Assembly: GCF_000304475.1 (NCBI RefSeq)
Contig: NC_018942.1
Span: forward strand, 930,001-994,000
DNA: 64,000 nucleotides
From: Kazachstania africana CBS 2517
Lineage: Eukaryota > Ascomycota > Saccharomycetes > Saccharomycetales > Saccharomycetaceae
Reading direction: 5' to 3'
The number at the start of each line of letters is the position of its first letter. Positions within the stretch are counted from its first letter, which is position 1. Positions 55,759 through 64,000 of this stretch are shown here, piece after piece. The position numbers and the translations under genes were made by a program. The notes below the pieces were generated by a model, which was not told the origin of the DNA, did not search any database, and was given only the letters and a program-made list of their open reading frames with translations.

Positions 55759-57725
55759 ATGCACTACTATAGACTTATAGTTTTTACTATTATTCTCTTT
55801 TCTGTGGTCACCTGTTATGGGGAACATGTAGCAGACAGTACCGAGCGTCAGCATGCAGAGTTAAGTAAGGCGGCTCTATCAAATGATATGCTACAAATTT
55901 ACAGTAGCAAACTTTGTATGGATAATTCAATGCTGACAATTAACCACCTTCACACAGTCCTTTATCCAAAATTAGGAACCTTGGAATATAATATTGATGG
56001 CAATGTCACGTTGCAGGAAAAGGTGATACTGAAAACAGTAATTTCAGTGTATGGTCTAGCGATAATTAGTCGACAGATCGATTTATGTTCCCTGAATCAA
56101 AAAGGCATATGTCCTCTACGTCCTGGTAGAATTGACATCAAAGGAACATATAAAATACCGCAGAATGTCATTGAAAAAATCCCCAAACCAATCTTTGTCA
56201 TACCAAATCTAGATTTGGAAGTTGACTTTCTGCTATATAACCATGGTGACACTGAGTTGCTCAAAGAATTGGCGTGTGTACAGGTGCATGTTACAAATAA
56301 TAAAACAGTAACAAATGTGTATGCGTTTTGGATAACAGCGGCACTATCAATTTCTATTCTTTTAGCATCCATTTATGCACTATGTTGGGGATATACCTTA
56401 ACAAATACGTATCTACTTTTTACTGTTTATACGTTGTTTGCTCATATTCAAGGTACTGCAATGCTTCGTATGCTTACGTTGCCTATAATATCTTCAATGG
56501 TTCAGTCGTGGATAATCAATTATCAATGGTCTTTAGGAACCATACCCAGCCGATATGTACAAGGAGTTGCTGACTGGTATGTATTAGCCACTAGTACATA
56601 TCCTTTCAACCATATGGAGGCAGCTTCCTTTATCAATCCAGAAAGATATAGGTTGAGTAGTGATGAAACTTTGAATGTCAAGGCTGAAGAGATAGATACC
56701 AATAAAATTACTCTCATGGCTTCGGAAACTATGAAATATTTAGGTGCACATAGATACGCATTTAGAGAAGACTTTATTTCGTCAAATATATTCGTGACAT
56801 CAATCATAACTCTGGCATCATTGATTGTGGTTACTCTCATATTTCTGAATGCGGTAATAATATCTATCAATATCATGATAAAAATTCCCCATAATAGCAA
56901 GTTCAATTACATTGGATTTTTAGGGCGAAATTATACTCGAATAATCAAGGCAAACCTTTTCAGGGTGCTATTAATTTTATTTCCACCAATAGTACTCATA
57001 TCTGTGTCAGAGTTCAATTGCAAGAGCTCACCCGCCCTATTGGTTGATGCAGTTGTTATTTTTGCAATTGCATTACTTTTATTATTATATGCTGTCTACC
57101 GTTTGTTCATTCAGGCCAGAAAATCAAAAAGAACATATGGGACAGTCAAGTACTCACTTTTTGTTGATGACCAGTTCGTAGCTAAATATGGTCTTCTTTT
57201 CTTACAATTCAAATCAAGCTGTTACTGGTGGCTACTTGTCCAAGTTGTTTACGGTTTTGCCAAACCATTTTCCATAAGTATGTCGCTATTTAATGGAAAA
57301 CTCGGAGTGACAGCGTTATTCGTGACGGAACTCATTTATTCCTTATGTTCATATATTTTCCAGCCATACATCAGTCATCGTATGAACCAAGTTCACTTCT
57401 TGGTGCATGGTGTTACAGTGTTACATCTATTTTTTTTCTTTTTTTTGCTGACGTTATCCAGACACCTAAAATCATAGTGTCAGTAATGAGTGTCGCATTT
57501 TGTCTGATGGATGGCACTATTACAGTATTCCTACTAATAGTTTCAATTCTTTTTGCGCTTTTTAGTATGTTTCATAATGCCCCAGACGTATTATTTGAGC
57601 CTTCAACAGATAAGAGACAATCCTTCCTTACTTCATATGGTACTTGCCTTTTCATAAAGAAAGACAACCGAATTAAAGAATTAGCACAATTAAAGGAAAA
57701 AATAATATGCGACTATCCTGGTTGA
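55759..57725 (+). CDS. FLC/TRP-like membrane protein (YOR365C/FLC2 group), frame broken near its 3' end
   Basis: Member of the fungal TRP-like/flavin-carrier family, ER or Golgi multi-span proteins tied to FAD and calcium handling. Start at the ATG 55759; three codons upstream begin with TTG. A signal peptide (about 1-22), a luminal ML-like domain with cysteines, then about nine membrane spans. The reading frame stops at 57477, giving 572 residues and ending in unrelated LLTLSRHLKS. From 57447 the -1 frame continues with spans VSVMSVAFCLMDGTITVFLL and ILFALFSMF, and then the cytosolic tail, to a stop at 57725. One base therefore seems missing in T8-C-T8 (57430-57446). Restored length would be about 655 residues (YOR365C 703, Flc2 783). 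Position matches YOR365C. Pseudogene, sequencing error and recoding are all open; no corrected product is given. Confidence 0.75.
57430..57446 (+). other. Frame break in T8-C-T8 tract
   Basis: Eight T, one C, eight T, then GCTG. The upstream frame reads TTT-TTT-TTC-TTT-TTT-TTG; a shift of -1 joins it to the downstream family-like frame at GCT (57447). The last bases form T-TTT-TTG, which fits the general X-XXY-YYZ slippery pattern, but a homopolymer indel is the simpler explanation. Confidence 0.7.
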
Positions 57726-57886
57726 TTCAATGAGCTGTATTTTGAGCGGAATATACATATATAGTGAATTGAACAGATATAACGACTCGTTGTTTCTCTT
57801 AAGCTTCTATTTAATGTTTTGGCGCTATCTGACATGTTAAAAGTTTTGAGCCGAACATAAAAGATTAATTTCCGAAAAGGAAAAAT

Positions 57887-57907
57887 ATGGCCTCAATTGA
57901 TGCATGA
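57887..57907 (+). promoter_or_regulatory. Upstream ORF overlapping the PIP2/OAF1 start
   Basis: ATG-GCC-TCA-ATT-GAT-GCA-TGA. It starts 13 bases before the first main-frame ATG (57900), is out of frame with it and ends after it. A scanning ribosome would meet this ATG first and, on reinitiation, could use the main-frame ATG at 57981. Confidence 0.5.
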
Positions 57908-60755
57908 AGCAACCCATATAAAAGAACCAGCATCAATTAGGTTTGACACAATAAGATATAGTACAGATGCCAAATTAGTAATGTCTTCCTCTCCTGACAA
58001 CATTGTTAGAGCTGGATCCGTGAATGATTCACAAGAATGGTTTGGTAAAGCAGGAAAGGTAGTAAAGAAGAGGAATAGAATTTCTTTCGTCTGCCAAGCT
58101 TGTAGAAAGGCTAAGACAAAATGTGATAAAGAAAAGCCAATGTGCTCGAGATGTCGAAAACAAGATCTAGAATGTGTTTACGATATTGAGCTGCAAAGGC
58201 CACCAAAGAATCCCAATAAGGATTCTGCCATTACAAGATTGGAAAATGATATACAGTACTGGAAGAAAAGAACTCAGGCTTTGATACGAGATCAGGAGAT
58301 TGAAATGCTCAAAAAACCAAAAGAGGAGTCGACTCCAACGACAAAGGAGATCCAGGAAGATGAGAAGTCATGGCAGAACCTCAAAGTGAACATCTATAGG
58401 GACAATCCGAGATTGATTATTAGTAAAGTCATGAAAAGAGAAGTTAATCCATTGTCAGAAAACTATTTAATTATCAAGGACAATTTCTTGACATCCATAC
58501 TTTTGTCTGTGTTTTCTAATTACAGACCAACCGATAATTCAGTAGTTCCTGCCCTAGCTGCAGATGTCAGTATCACCAAGGCACAATCCTGGATGCAAGA
58601 TAATGCATCAAAGCTCACAGAAGTTTTGGCAAAACAATGCCGCAATGAGAAGCAAAAATCGAAATTAAAGGAATTTACAAACAGATTACTACAAATTCCG
58701 AGCTCGAATGATAACAATAGAGTGAAATTAATTTCAAGCATACTTAGTAACCCTAAAGAATACCATAATATTGAAGACCATTGCACATTACCAAATGAAT
58801 ACTCAGAAATCCTGCAGGAATTTATAGCTGAATATGAAAAGATATTACCACCAAAGTTTGTGATGAAAAGTTACAAGTCTCATTTTTATGAAAATATATA
58901 TCCCTGTTTACCATTTCTCAACAAGGAAATCTTCGAAGAATCGATCAATTCAACCCTGATAGGCGATTTAGATGATCCAAATAAACTAAGAATTAATTTG
59001 GGAGTGGCCAGTTTGAGAAATAAAATGGAAAATTTAAGCATTTTATTGATTATCTTAAAGATATCCCACATGTCCCTACAATTTCTTCAAAATGAGTCCA
59101 ACTCCTTGAGCAGTAGATATTTTGATGACACAATGTTGACTCTGTATCCTATTAAAGTTGATGCAATTATGCTAGCACAAAGATTTCTTGCATCAGAAAA
59201 TTGGTGTGCATGTCCTAACGAGAATATAATAACATGCTTACTTTACATATGGGCCTTTTTCGTATTCTCACCTGAAGAGGCTGAATTTTTCTTAGAGAAT
59301 CCGACTGATGTTATAAGTAATCTTACGGTGATGCTGGCAACGACTATTGGCCTGCATAGAGATCCACTTGAATACCCACAGTTGGTAATGTCAAAGGATA
59401 TTCGAGTATTAAATCATAGAAGATTATTATGGCTCTCAGTGATTTCAATGTCAAGTTTTGAATCTACCATAAAGGGACGTAGATTGTCTACCTCAGAAAA
59501 CTTGTTTGAATCCTTTATCAACTTCCATGACCCCAGTACAATCACTGAATATATGAAAAGAGTAAGGAATGACATGTCTCCACCTAACTTTTTCACATTA
59601 AAGTTACACAAATTTACATTCGAAGTAACATATTTCGTACTACTACATCAGAAACTAAACGAATTGACAATGTCATACAATGGATCCTTCCACCTATATG
59701 AATATGAAGATCTGATCAGTAAAATAAATGCATTTGCTGATCTTGAGTTCAGCAATTCAAGTCAGAATATTGTATTTGACCAATTAGAAGGTATCGCAGA
59801 AGATAAAGTAGGCCAATTGTCTTTACTCTCAACCAGAAACTCTATTGTTTTTTTCTACGGCACAATGAGTAAGATAATGATGTTACGTTCTTATATGGCA
59901 TTGATGTTGCACTTTGAGAACTTGTGTGTGAAAGATAGTGAGCAATATCTATTCTACTATTACAAATATTTTTCAGAATGTCTAATTGCGGTTTTAGAAC
60001 TATCAAACATTCTACAAAAGTATTACAAAGGTGAAAAGATAACCGGTATATCACCATTAACAAATTATCATGCTTCAAAGACTATCCAGTTGTCTGTATC
60101 AACAATTTTGTTGACGCTACTTGTTATTCTATCAAGATTTGAATTAGCTTCGTATATGCTATCTAATAGAAGTCAATTTACAAGATTCATCCCAGAAAAT
60201 GACATTGAATCGAAAACTAGAATAATAAATGAAATTAAGAAGATTTTTGAGATTGCAATAACTAAAATTTACAATTTAGCCTCAGAAAATTTAAGATTTA
60301 CGTATTTTTCTATTTTCAAGATATTAATATTATCAGATATTGTTATGCAAAAGATGAAAAGTGGCGATTTATGGAATGGAATGGTTAGCGATACCAATAT
60401 GGAAAATAAATTCTCCAATTCGAAGATTAATAAAATATTTACAATGACGGTCGATTTCAATATTGATAAAAATGGTAAATTAATTGATCATTTGAAATTG
60501 AAAAATCACCTAATAAAATTTGATATCCAAAAGCTTAGAGAAATTTCCGAAAGGATCAATACATTAATATTGGACTATAACAATACCCTTTGTGGTGATA
60601 TCAAACCTATAGAATTGAATGAAACAAATGTGGAAAATATGGCGACGAATTTTCTACCGGAATTCAATGATATTGATTTTTCAGATAATATTCCCGATTT
60701 ATTCCTTGATAATCTTGATTTCCTAGATTATGATCTATTTTTTAGCAATAAATAA
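57900..60755 (+). CDS. PIP2: Oleate-response Zn2Cys6 transcription factor, Pip2/Oaf1 family
   Basis: Zinc-cluster activator of peroxisome and beta-oxidation genes; Oaf1 and Pip2 form a heterodimer in S. cerevisiae. From the ATG at 57900 it has 951 residues (S. cerevisiae Pip2 996). The Zn2Cys6 cluster C65, C68, C75, C82, C85, C92 (FVCQACRKAKTKCDKEK) is preceded by KAGKVVKKRNR as in Pip2. The middle-homology region contains CPNENIITCLLYIWAFFVFS, TTIGLHRDP and LNHRRLLWLSVI. The acidic C-terminus ends NLDFLDYDLFF, matching the LDLFDYDFLF activation motif. The start is uncertain: an ATG at 57981 (MSSSPDN) may be the real one. PIP2 (XV) versus OAF1 (I) cannot be settled, since neighbours of both types are present. 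Convergent with AIM2. Confidence 0.9.
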   Translation: MHEATHIKEPASIRFDTIRYSTDAKLVMSSSPDNIVRAGSVNDSQEWFGKAGKVVKKRNRISFVCQACRKAKTKCDKEKPMCSRCRKQDLECVYDIELQRPPKNPNKDSAITRLENDIQYWKKRTQALIRDQEIEMLKKPKEESTPTTKEIQEDEKSWQNLKVNIYRDNPRLIISKVMKREVNPLSENYLIIKDNFLTSILLSVFSNYRPTDNSVVPALAADVSITKAQSWMQDNASKLTEVLAKQCRNEKQKSKLKEFTNRLLQIPSSNDNNRVKLISSILSNPKEYHNIEDHCTLPNEYSEILQEFIAEYEKILPPKFVMKSYKSHFYENIYPCLPFLNKEIFEESINSTLIGDLDDPNKLRINLGVASLRNKMENLSILLIILKISHMSLQFLQNESNSLSSRYFDDTMLTLYPIKVDAIMLAQRFLASENWCACPNENIITCLLYIWAFFVFSPEEAEFFLENPTDVISNLTVMLATTIGLHRDPLEYPQLVMSKDIRVLNHRRLLWLSVISMSSFESTIKGRRLSTSENLFESFINFHDPSTITEYMKRVRNDMSPPNFFTLKLHKFTFEVTYFVLLHQKLNELTMSYNGSFHLYEYEDLISKINAFADLEFSNSSQNIVFDQLEGIAEDKVGQLSLLSTRNSIVFFYGTMSKIMMLRSYMALMLHFENLCVKDSEQYLFYYYKYFSECLIAVLELSNILQKYYKGEKITGISPLTNYHASKTIQLSVSTILLTLLVILSRFELASYMLSNRSQFTRFIPENDIESKTRIINEIKKIFEIAITKIYNLASENLRFTYFSIFKILILSDIVMQKMKSGDLWNGMVSDTNMENKFSNSKINKIFTMTVDFNIDKNGKLIDHLKLKNHLIKFDIQKLREISERINTLILDYNNTLCGDIKPIELNETNVENMATNFLPEFNDIDFSDNIPDLFLDNLDFLDYDLFFSNK

Positions 60756-60804
60756 AACTCATACAGTTATATAAATAATTGTATAATTGCAAAAAAAATA
60801 AAAT

Positions 60805-61539
60805 TTATTTAGAGAAATGATCGAACCAGTAAATTTGGTCAGAAAGGGCCTTTTCCTTTGCATACTTGACGACTGGGTCTGAGACATCACCTCTAGCAGC
60901 GAAGCCATGTTGAACACCACCGAAAAGATCTAACTGGTATCTAGCACCAATTTCTTTCAATTTAGCTTCGGTAGCGTGCCTATTTTCTTCTGGGAAAATA
61001 GAATCATTTTCAGCGGCAGCGATTAAAAGTGGCTTCTCAATGGCAGCAACTTCTTCCATGCTTACAAATGATGGATGTGCAATGGCAGCGACGTCGGCGA
61101 AACCACCGTCTGTATTAATTTGTTGGACTGCAAATTTAGCACCAAAACAGTAACCGATGACACCGATGAATTTTGGATTGTATTCCTTTTTTAAGGAAGA
61201 CATAAATTCATCGACAACCTTTCTAGTCTTTTCAGGACTATGTCTTTCCCTCCATGCGTTAAAATCGGTAGAACCATCCAATTTGACGACAACATCACCG
61301 AATAAAATATCAGGAATGTAGACTTTATAACCAGGACGAGCCAACTGATCGGCGATCAAGAGTGCGTTGTTAATTTTATTACCATAGACGTCAGTCAAGA
61401 TGACAATGACCCTGTCAGATGGAGAGGTAGTACCAGTAACGTAGGTATCTAAACCAAAAATCTCTTCATGCTTACCCTTAGCAGTGCCTTCATGATAGAA
61501 ACCTTCGAAGCAGCATTTTCCTGGTGGGTTGGAAGCCAT
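60805..61539 (-). CDS. AIM2: Dienelactone hydrolase-family protein Aim2
   Basis: Alpha/beta hydrolase of the dienelactone hydrolase family; S. cerevisiae Aim2 (YAL049C) affects mitochondrial inheritance, substrate unknown. The 244 residues compare with 246. The opening [20 protein letters not shown] is almost the S. cerevisiae sequence. The catalytic triad is visible: C131 in [12 protein letters not shown]179 in AENDSIFP and H211 in [11 protein letters not shown]. In S. cerevisiae it lies near OAF1 on chromosome I; here it lies between PIP2/OAF1 and PRE10, the latter a chromosome XV gene. Only 49 bases separate its stop from that of PIP2/OAF1. Confidence 0.94.
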   Translation of the reverse strand: MASNPPGKCCFEGFYHEGTAKGKHEEIFGLDTYVTGTTSPSDRVIVILTDVYGNKINNALLIADQLARPGYKVYIPDILFGDVVVKLDGSTDFNAWRERHSPEKTRKVVDEFMSSLKKEYNPKFIGVIGYCFGAKFAVQQINTDGGFADVAAIAHPSFVSMEEVAAIEKPLLIAAAENDSIFPEENRHATEAKLKEIGARYQLDLFGGVQHGFAARGDVSDPVVKYAKEKALSDQIYWFDHFSK

Positions 61540-62379
61540 GTTGTTAATGTTAATAATATAGTTTACGGAGCGGGGCCCTTTGTATGGCTATACGGTTATT
61601 AATCAATATCTGATATACCTTTTTTTACAGTAACTGAATTCTACCCTTTATATATATAATAGAGATTTTCTCGAGCCCTCCATTAATAATAATTTCTTGG
61701 CGAAAATCCCGATTTGCCTGCTTAAAATAGAGGAGAAGTTCCGTGGAAGTTATAGTTTAACATACAGAGAGCAATTGCTGGAGTATAGCTAACTTGAGAA
61801 GGCGGCAAATAGACTTATTCAGCGATGTATTCGGCCGAGAAATCGGTCTACATGAGTTTTTTTTGGCCACCTTCAGAAGTAGTGGTACGTTCCTGCCATC
61901 GATTGACGCCTAGTCGTCAGAATCCCGTCAATTTGCAAAAATACCTCATGGTCTTCTTTCGCAATATTATCATTGGATGAGGTAAAAGATCGTGTTAGAG
62001 ACTCAAATGCGTAGGTTGCAGTTGCTTGTATAGCGACCGATACTATCATTTTACAATTGGCGCACCACATTTTCTGCACATTGCGTCGCTTCAGCCGCAG
62101 GTGGTCTCTGGAAGTAGTTTAACCGTCCACTAAGTGAATGTTCTAACCAATTTCCACGAATCTTGCTGCCACCAGCCATCAGCTTCTGCTCAATTATCTG
62201 TCATTTTATCATGACCTTCTTAACATCACTTGAAACGTCCTAGTATCCATAGATATATTATATATTTATTTTCGAGATGAAAAAAAGCAGGAAGCATTAA
62301 GAAGAAAAAATAAGTTTAAACCGGTGGCAAACATATTGCAGAATTTAAGGAAAGAGGAAGAACATCAAGCAATTGAGCA
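61540..62379. other. Divergent region AIM2 / PRE10
   Basis: An 840-base gap. Contains the PACE at 62323-62331 near PRE10 and a one-mismatch copy GGCGGCAAA at 61801-61809. The short minus-strand frame 61873-62079 has no family resemblance. No tRNA found. Confidence 0.5.
62323..62331 (+). promoter_or_regulatory. PACE (Rpn4) element of the PRE10 promoter
   Basis: GGTGGCAAA, exact match to the proteasome-associated control element, 49 bases before the PRE10 ATG. Rpn4 acts through this site on most proteasome genes in Saccharomyces. Confidence 0.8.
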
Positions 62380-63225
62380 ATGACTTCTATCGGTACCGGT
62401 TACGATCTATCAAATAGTGTTTTCTCTCCAGATGGGAGGAATTTTCAAGTCGAATATGCAGTGAAAGCTGTTGAAAATGGGGCTACTTCCATTGGTATTA
62501 AATGTAATGACGGTGTGGTTTTTGCCGTCGAGAAACTTATAACTTCAAAATTAATGGTTCCAAATAAGAATATCAAAATCCAAACAATCGATCGTCACAT
62601 CGGTTGTGTTTATTCTGGTCTGATTCCAGACGGTAGACATCTAGTTAACAGAGGTAGAGAGGAGTCTTCCAGTTTCAAGAAACTTTACGGAAAGCCAATC
62701 CCCATTCCTGCATTGGCTGATCGTTTGGGTCAATACGTCCAAGCACACACTTTATATAATAGTGTTAGACCTTTCGGTATAACTGCTATATTTGGTGGTG
62801 TTGATGAAGATGGCTCTCATTTATATATGTTGGAACCAAGTGGCTCTTATTGGGGTTATAAAGGTGCTGCCACCGGTAAAGGTAGACAGACGGCAAAAGC
62901 AGAATTGGAAAAATTAATTGACCGGAATCCAGACGGGTTTTCAGCCAGAGAAGCTCTCAAACATGCCGCAAAAGTTATCTATATGGCCCATGAAGATAAT
63001 AAAGAGAAAGATTTTGAATTAGAGATAAGTTGGTGCTCAACCTCAGAAACGAATGGGTTACATAAATTTGTTCAAGATGATCTACTTAATGAAGCCATTG
63101 AATATGCTAAACATGAAACAAGTGCAGCTGGCGATAGCGACAGTGACAGTGACAGCGACAACGACAGCGATAATGATAACAGCAATGAAACTCATGACAA
63201 AGAGGGAGATATTAAGCTAGAATAA
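62380..63225 (+). CDS. PRE10: 20S proteasome subunit alpha7 (Pre10)
   Basis: Alpha-ring subunit of the 20S proteasome core. The 281 residues compare with 288 in S. cerevisiae. The alpha-type signature GTGYDLSNSVFSPDGRNFQV then EYAVKAVENG (about 5-33) is clear, followed by LVNRGREESSSFKKLYGKPIP and GSYWGYKGAATGKGRQTAKAELEKL. As expected of alpha subunits, there is no N-terminal catalytic Thr. The tail (about 250-281) is strongly acidic, with DSDSDSDSDNDSDNDN encoded by a repetitive GAC/AGC/AGT tract at 63132-63182. Position equals YOR362C, in tandem with PRT1. Confidence 0.96.
   Translation: MTSIGTGYDLSNSVFSPDGRNFQVEYAVKAVENGATSIGIKCNDGVVFAVEKLITSKLMVPNKNIKIQTIDRHIGCVYSGLIPDGRHLVNRGREESSSFKKLYGKPIPIPALADRLGQYVQAHTLYNSVRPFGITAIFGGVDEDGSHLYMLEPSGSYWGYKGAATGKGRQTAKAELEKLIDRNPDGFSAREALKHAAKVIYMAHEDNKEKDFELEISWCSTSETNGLHKFVQDDLLNEAIEYAKHETSAAGDSDSDSDSDNDSDNDNSNETHDKEGDIKLE
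63132..63182 (+). repeat. Imperfect hexanucleotide-type repeat encoding Asp-Ser
   Basis: Runs of GATAGC/GACAGT/GACAGC/GACAAC code for alternating Asp with Ser or Asn in the acidic tail of PRE10. Codons vary while the residues stay, which suggests selection on charge. Confidence 0.7.
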
Positions 63226-63653
63226 GTACCACGCAAAAAAGAAAGAATGGAAAAAGCGGAAATGTCTACAGTTCCCTGACATATATGTATATAGGTAGAG
63301 TCGAATACTTAGATATACATAAATCAAAAACAAATTAATTCATTTAATAGTAATTTTTACATGGATACAATGCAATATCTATTCCCAGAGCTATTACCCA
63401 CACAGCCTCCACATATATAGCAAGCTTTCAGGATATCTTGCTCATCACCAACTGCTTTCGACTATTGAGTTTTATCATGATTCTACCATGCCTTTAGTTA
63501 CCCGTGTTTTAAAGGTAGTACTGTTTGCTGCGAAGAAAATTTTTCAGTGAAGAGCGCAAGACGAAGAAAAAAATTGCGAACATCGATTTTTCAATCTACA
63601 CTATCAAAAGACAAAGACTATACAAAGTAAAGCTTATAGAGATTCCACGAACA
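63226..63653. promoter_or_regulatory. PRT1 upstream region with Reb1 site
   Basis: A 428-base gap. TTACCCG (Reb1 core) at 63498-63504 lies 150 bases before the PRT1 ATG. GAAAATTTTTC at 63535-63545 is RRPE-like. A/T-rich sequence leads to the start. Confidence 0.45.
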
Positions 63654-64000
63654 ATGTCTGAAGCTGTTTTTAAAGATATCAAATTGGAAGATATTCCTGT
63701 CGATGACATCGATTTTTCTGATCTAGAAAATGAATACAAACTCGATGATGAATTCAATTTCGATCAATACATCGTCGTTAATGGTACACCAATTATCCCA
63801 GAAAGTAAAGTCCCAGTGTTACAAAGAGTCTTAACCAATTTATTCACAAAAGCTGGTAAAGTAGTTAACATGGAATTCCCAATCGATGAAGCTACCAAGA
63901 AATCAAAAGGTTTCATTTTCGTTGAGTGTGGTTCCATCGATGATGGTAAAAAAATTATCAAGGCCTTCCATGGCAAAAGATTAGATGCTAACCATCGTTT
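63654..64000 (+). CDS. PRT1: Translation initiation factor eIF3b (Prt1), 5' part only
   Basis: The first 115 complete codons of eIF3b, the scaffold subunit of eIF3 that binds the 40S subunit and other eIF3 subunits. The gene continues past the window edge. The ATG at 63654 sits in the good context ACA-ATG-TC. An acidic lead (residues 1-37) precedes an RRM: RNP2-like QYIVVNG (about 38-44) and RNP1-like KGFIFVEC (about 85-92), with [18 protein letters not shown] between. That is the Prt1 RRM layout which contacts eIF3a and Hcr1. Follows PRE10 as YOR361C follows YOR362C. Confidence 0.93.
   Translation, partial: MSEAVFKDIKLEDIPVDDIDFSDLENEYKLDDEFNFDQYIVVNGTPIIPESKVPVLQRVLTNLFTKAGKVVNMEFPIDEATKKSKGFIFVECGSIDDGKKIIKAFHGKRLDANHR

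Noticed and set aside
57430..57447. Programmed -1 frameshifting as the preferred reading of the FLC-like gene
   Set aside because: The T-TTT-TTG pattern fits, but no stimulatory hairpin or pseudoknot is evident just downstream, and single-base indels in T8 tracts are far commoner. Kept only as an alternative.
57868..57884. TTTCCGAAAAGGAAAAA, resembling part of the centromere element CDEIII
   Set aside because: The upstream half of CDEIII does not match, there is no 80-base A/T-rich CDEII and no CDEI at the right spacing. It also lies in a short promoter of a gene.

Overview
The window is nuclear DNA from a budding yeast of the family Saccharomycetaceae. Genes are closely packed and intron-free. 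Nearly every protein aligns over its full length with a Saccharomyces cerevisiae protein recalled from knowledge (no search was run), and gene order is conserved over long stretches. Protein divergence and gene content show it is not S. cerevisiae. Each block follows one S. cerevisiae duplicated (ohnologous) segment but carries single genes that S. cerevisiae kept only on the sister segment (TUP1; PEX22 and AIM2). Many other sister-segment genes are absent. That is the pattern expected of a species that shared the whole-genome duplication and then lost duplicates differently, such as Naumovozyma, Kazachstania or a relative. The exact species cannot be fixed from the sequence alone.

Block A (about 0.9-33.6 kb) matches the right arm of S. 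cerevisiae chromosome XIV, YNR034W-A to YNR054C, in the same order and orientation: EGO4-like, ARC35, MRPS12, RSM19, DBP6, ZRG17, YNR040W, COQ2, MVD1, [TUP1, a chromosome III gene in S. cerevisiae], AGA1-like, PET494, TRM112, FPK1, YNR048W/CRF1, MSO1, LYS9, BRE5, POP2, NOG2, ESF2. A secretory-type gene fragment runs off the left edge.

A junction zone (about 33.6-36.8 kb) holds one ATR1/YOR378W-type major facilitator transporter flanked by long non-coding stretches. Block B (36.8 kb to the end) matches the end of S. cerevisiae chromosome XV in reverse: PHR1, ALD4, NUD1, NDD1, GPB1/2, MRS6, RPS12, RAD17, [PEX22], SCP1, an FLC/TRP-like gene, PIP2/OAF1, [AIM2], PRE10 and the 5' end of PRT1. PEX22 and AIM2 lie on chromosome I in S. 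cerevisiae.

Functionally these are mostly housekeeping genes: ribosome biogenesis and translation (DBP6, NOG2, ESF2, TRM112, RPS12, PRT1), mitochondrial translation (MRPS12, RSM19, PET494), isoprenoid and ubiquinone synthesis (MVD1, COQ2), lysine synthesis (LYS9), lipid flippase control (FPK1, CRF1), peroxisome and fatty-acid response (PEX22, PIP2/OAF1), and cell cycle and checkpoint (NUD1, NDD1, RAD17). Several promoters carry recognisable sites that fit the gene: PAC/RRPE before DBP6, NOG2, ESF2 and TRM112; a perfect PACE before PRE10; a Lys14-type site before LYS9; a zinc-response-like site before ZRG17; an SBF/MBF-type site before NDD1; and a pheromone-response element before AGA1.

The clearest anomaly is the FLC/TRP-like gene, whose frame breaks in a T8-C-T8 tract. 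I saw no tRNA, rRNA, CRISPR, transposon or convincing centromere, and no wholly new multi-gene system.
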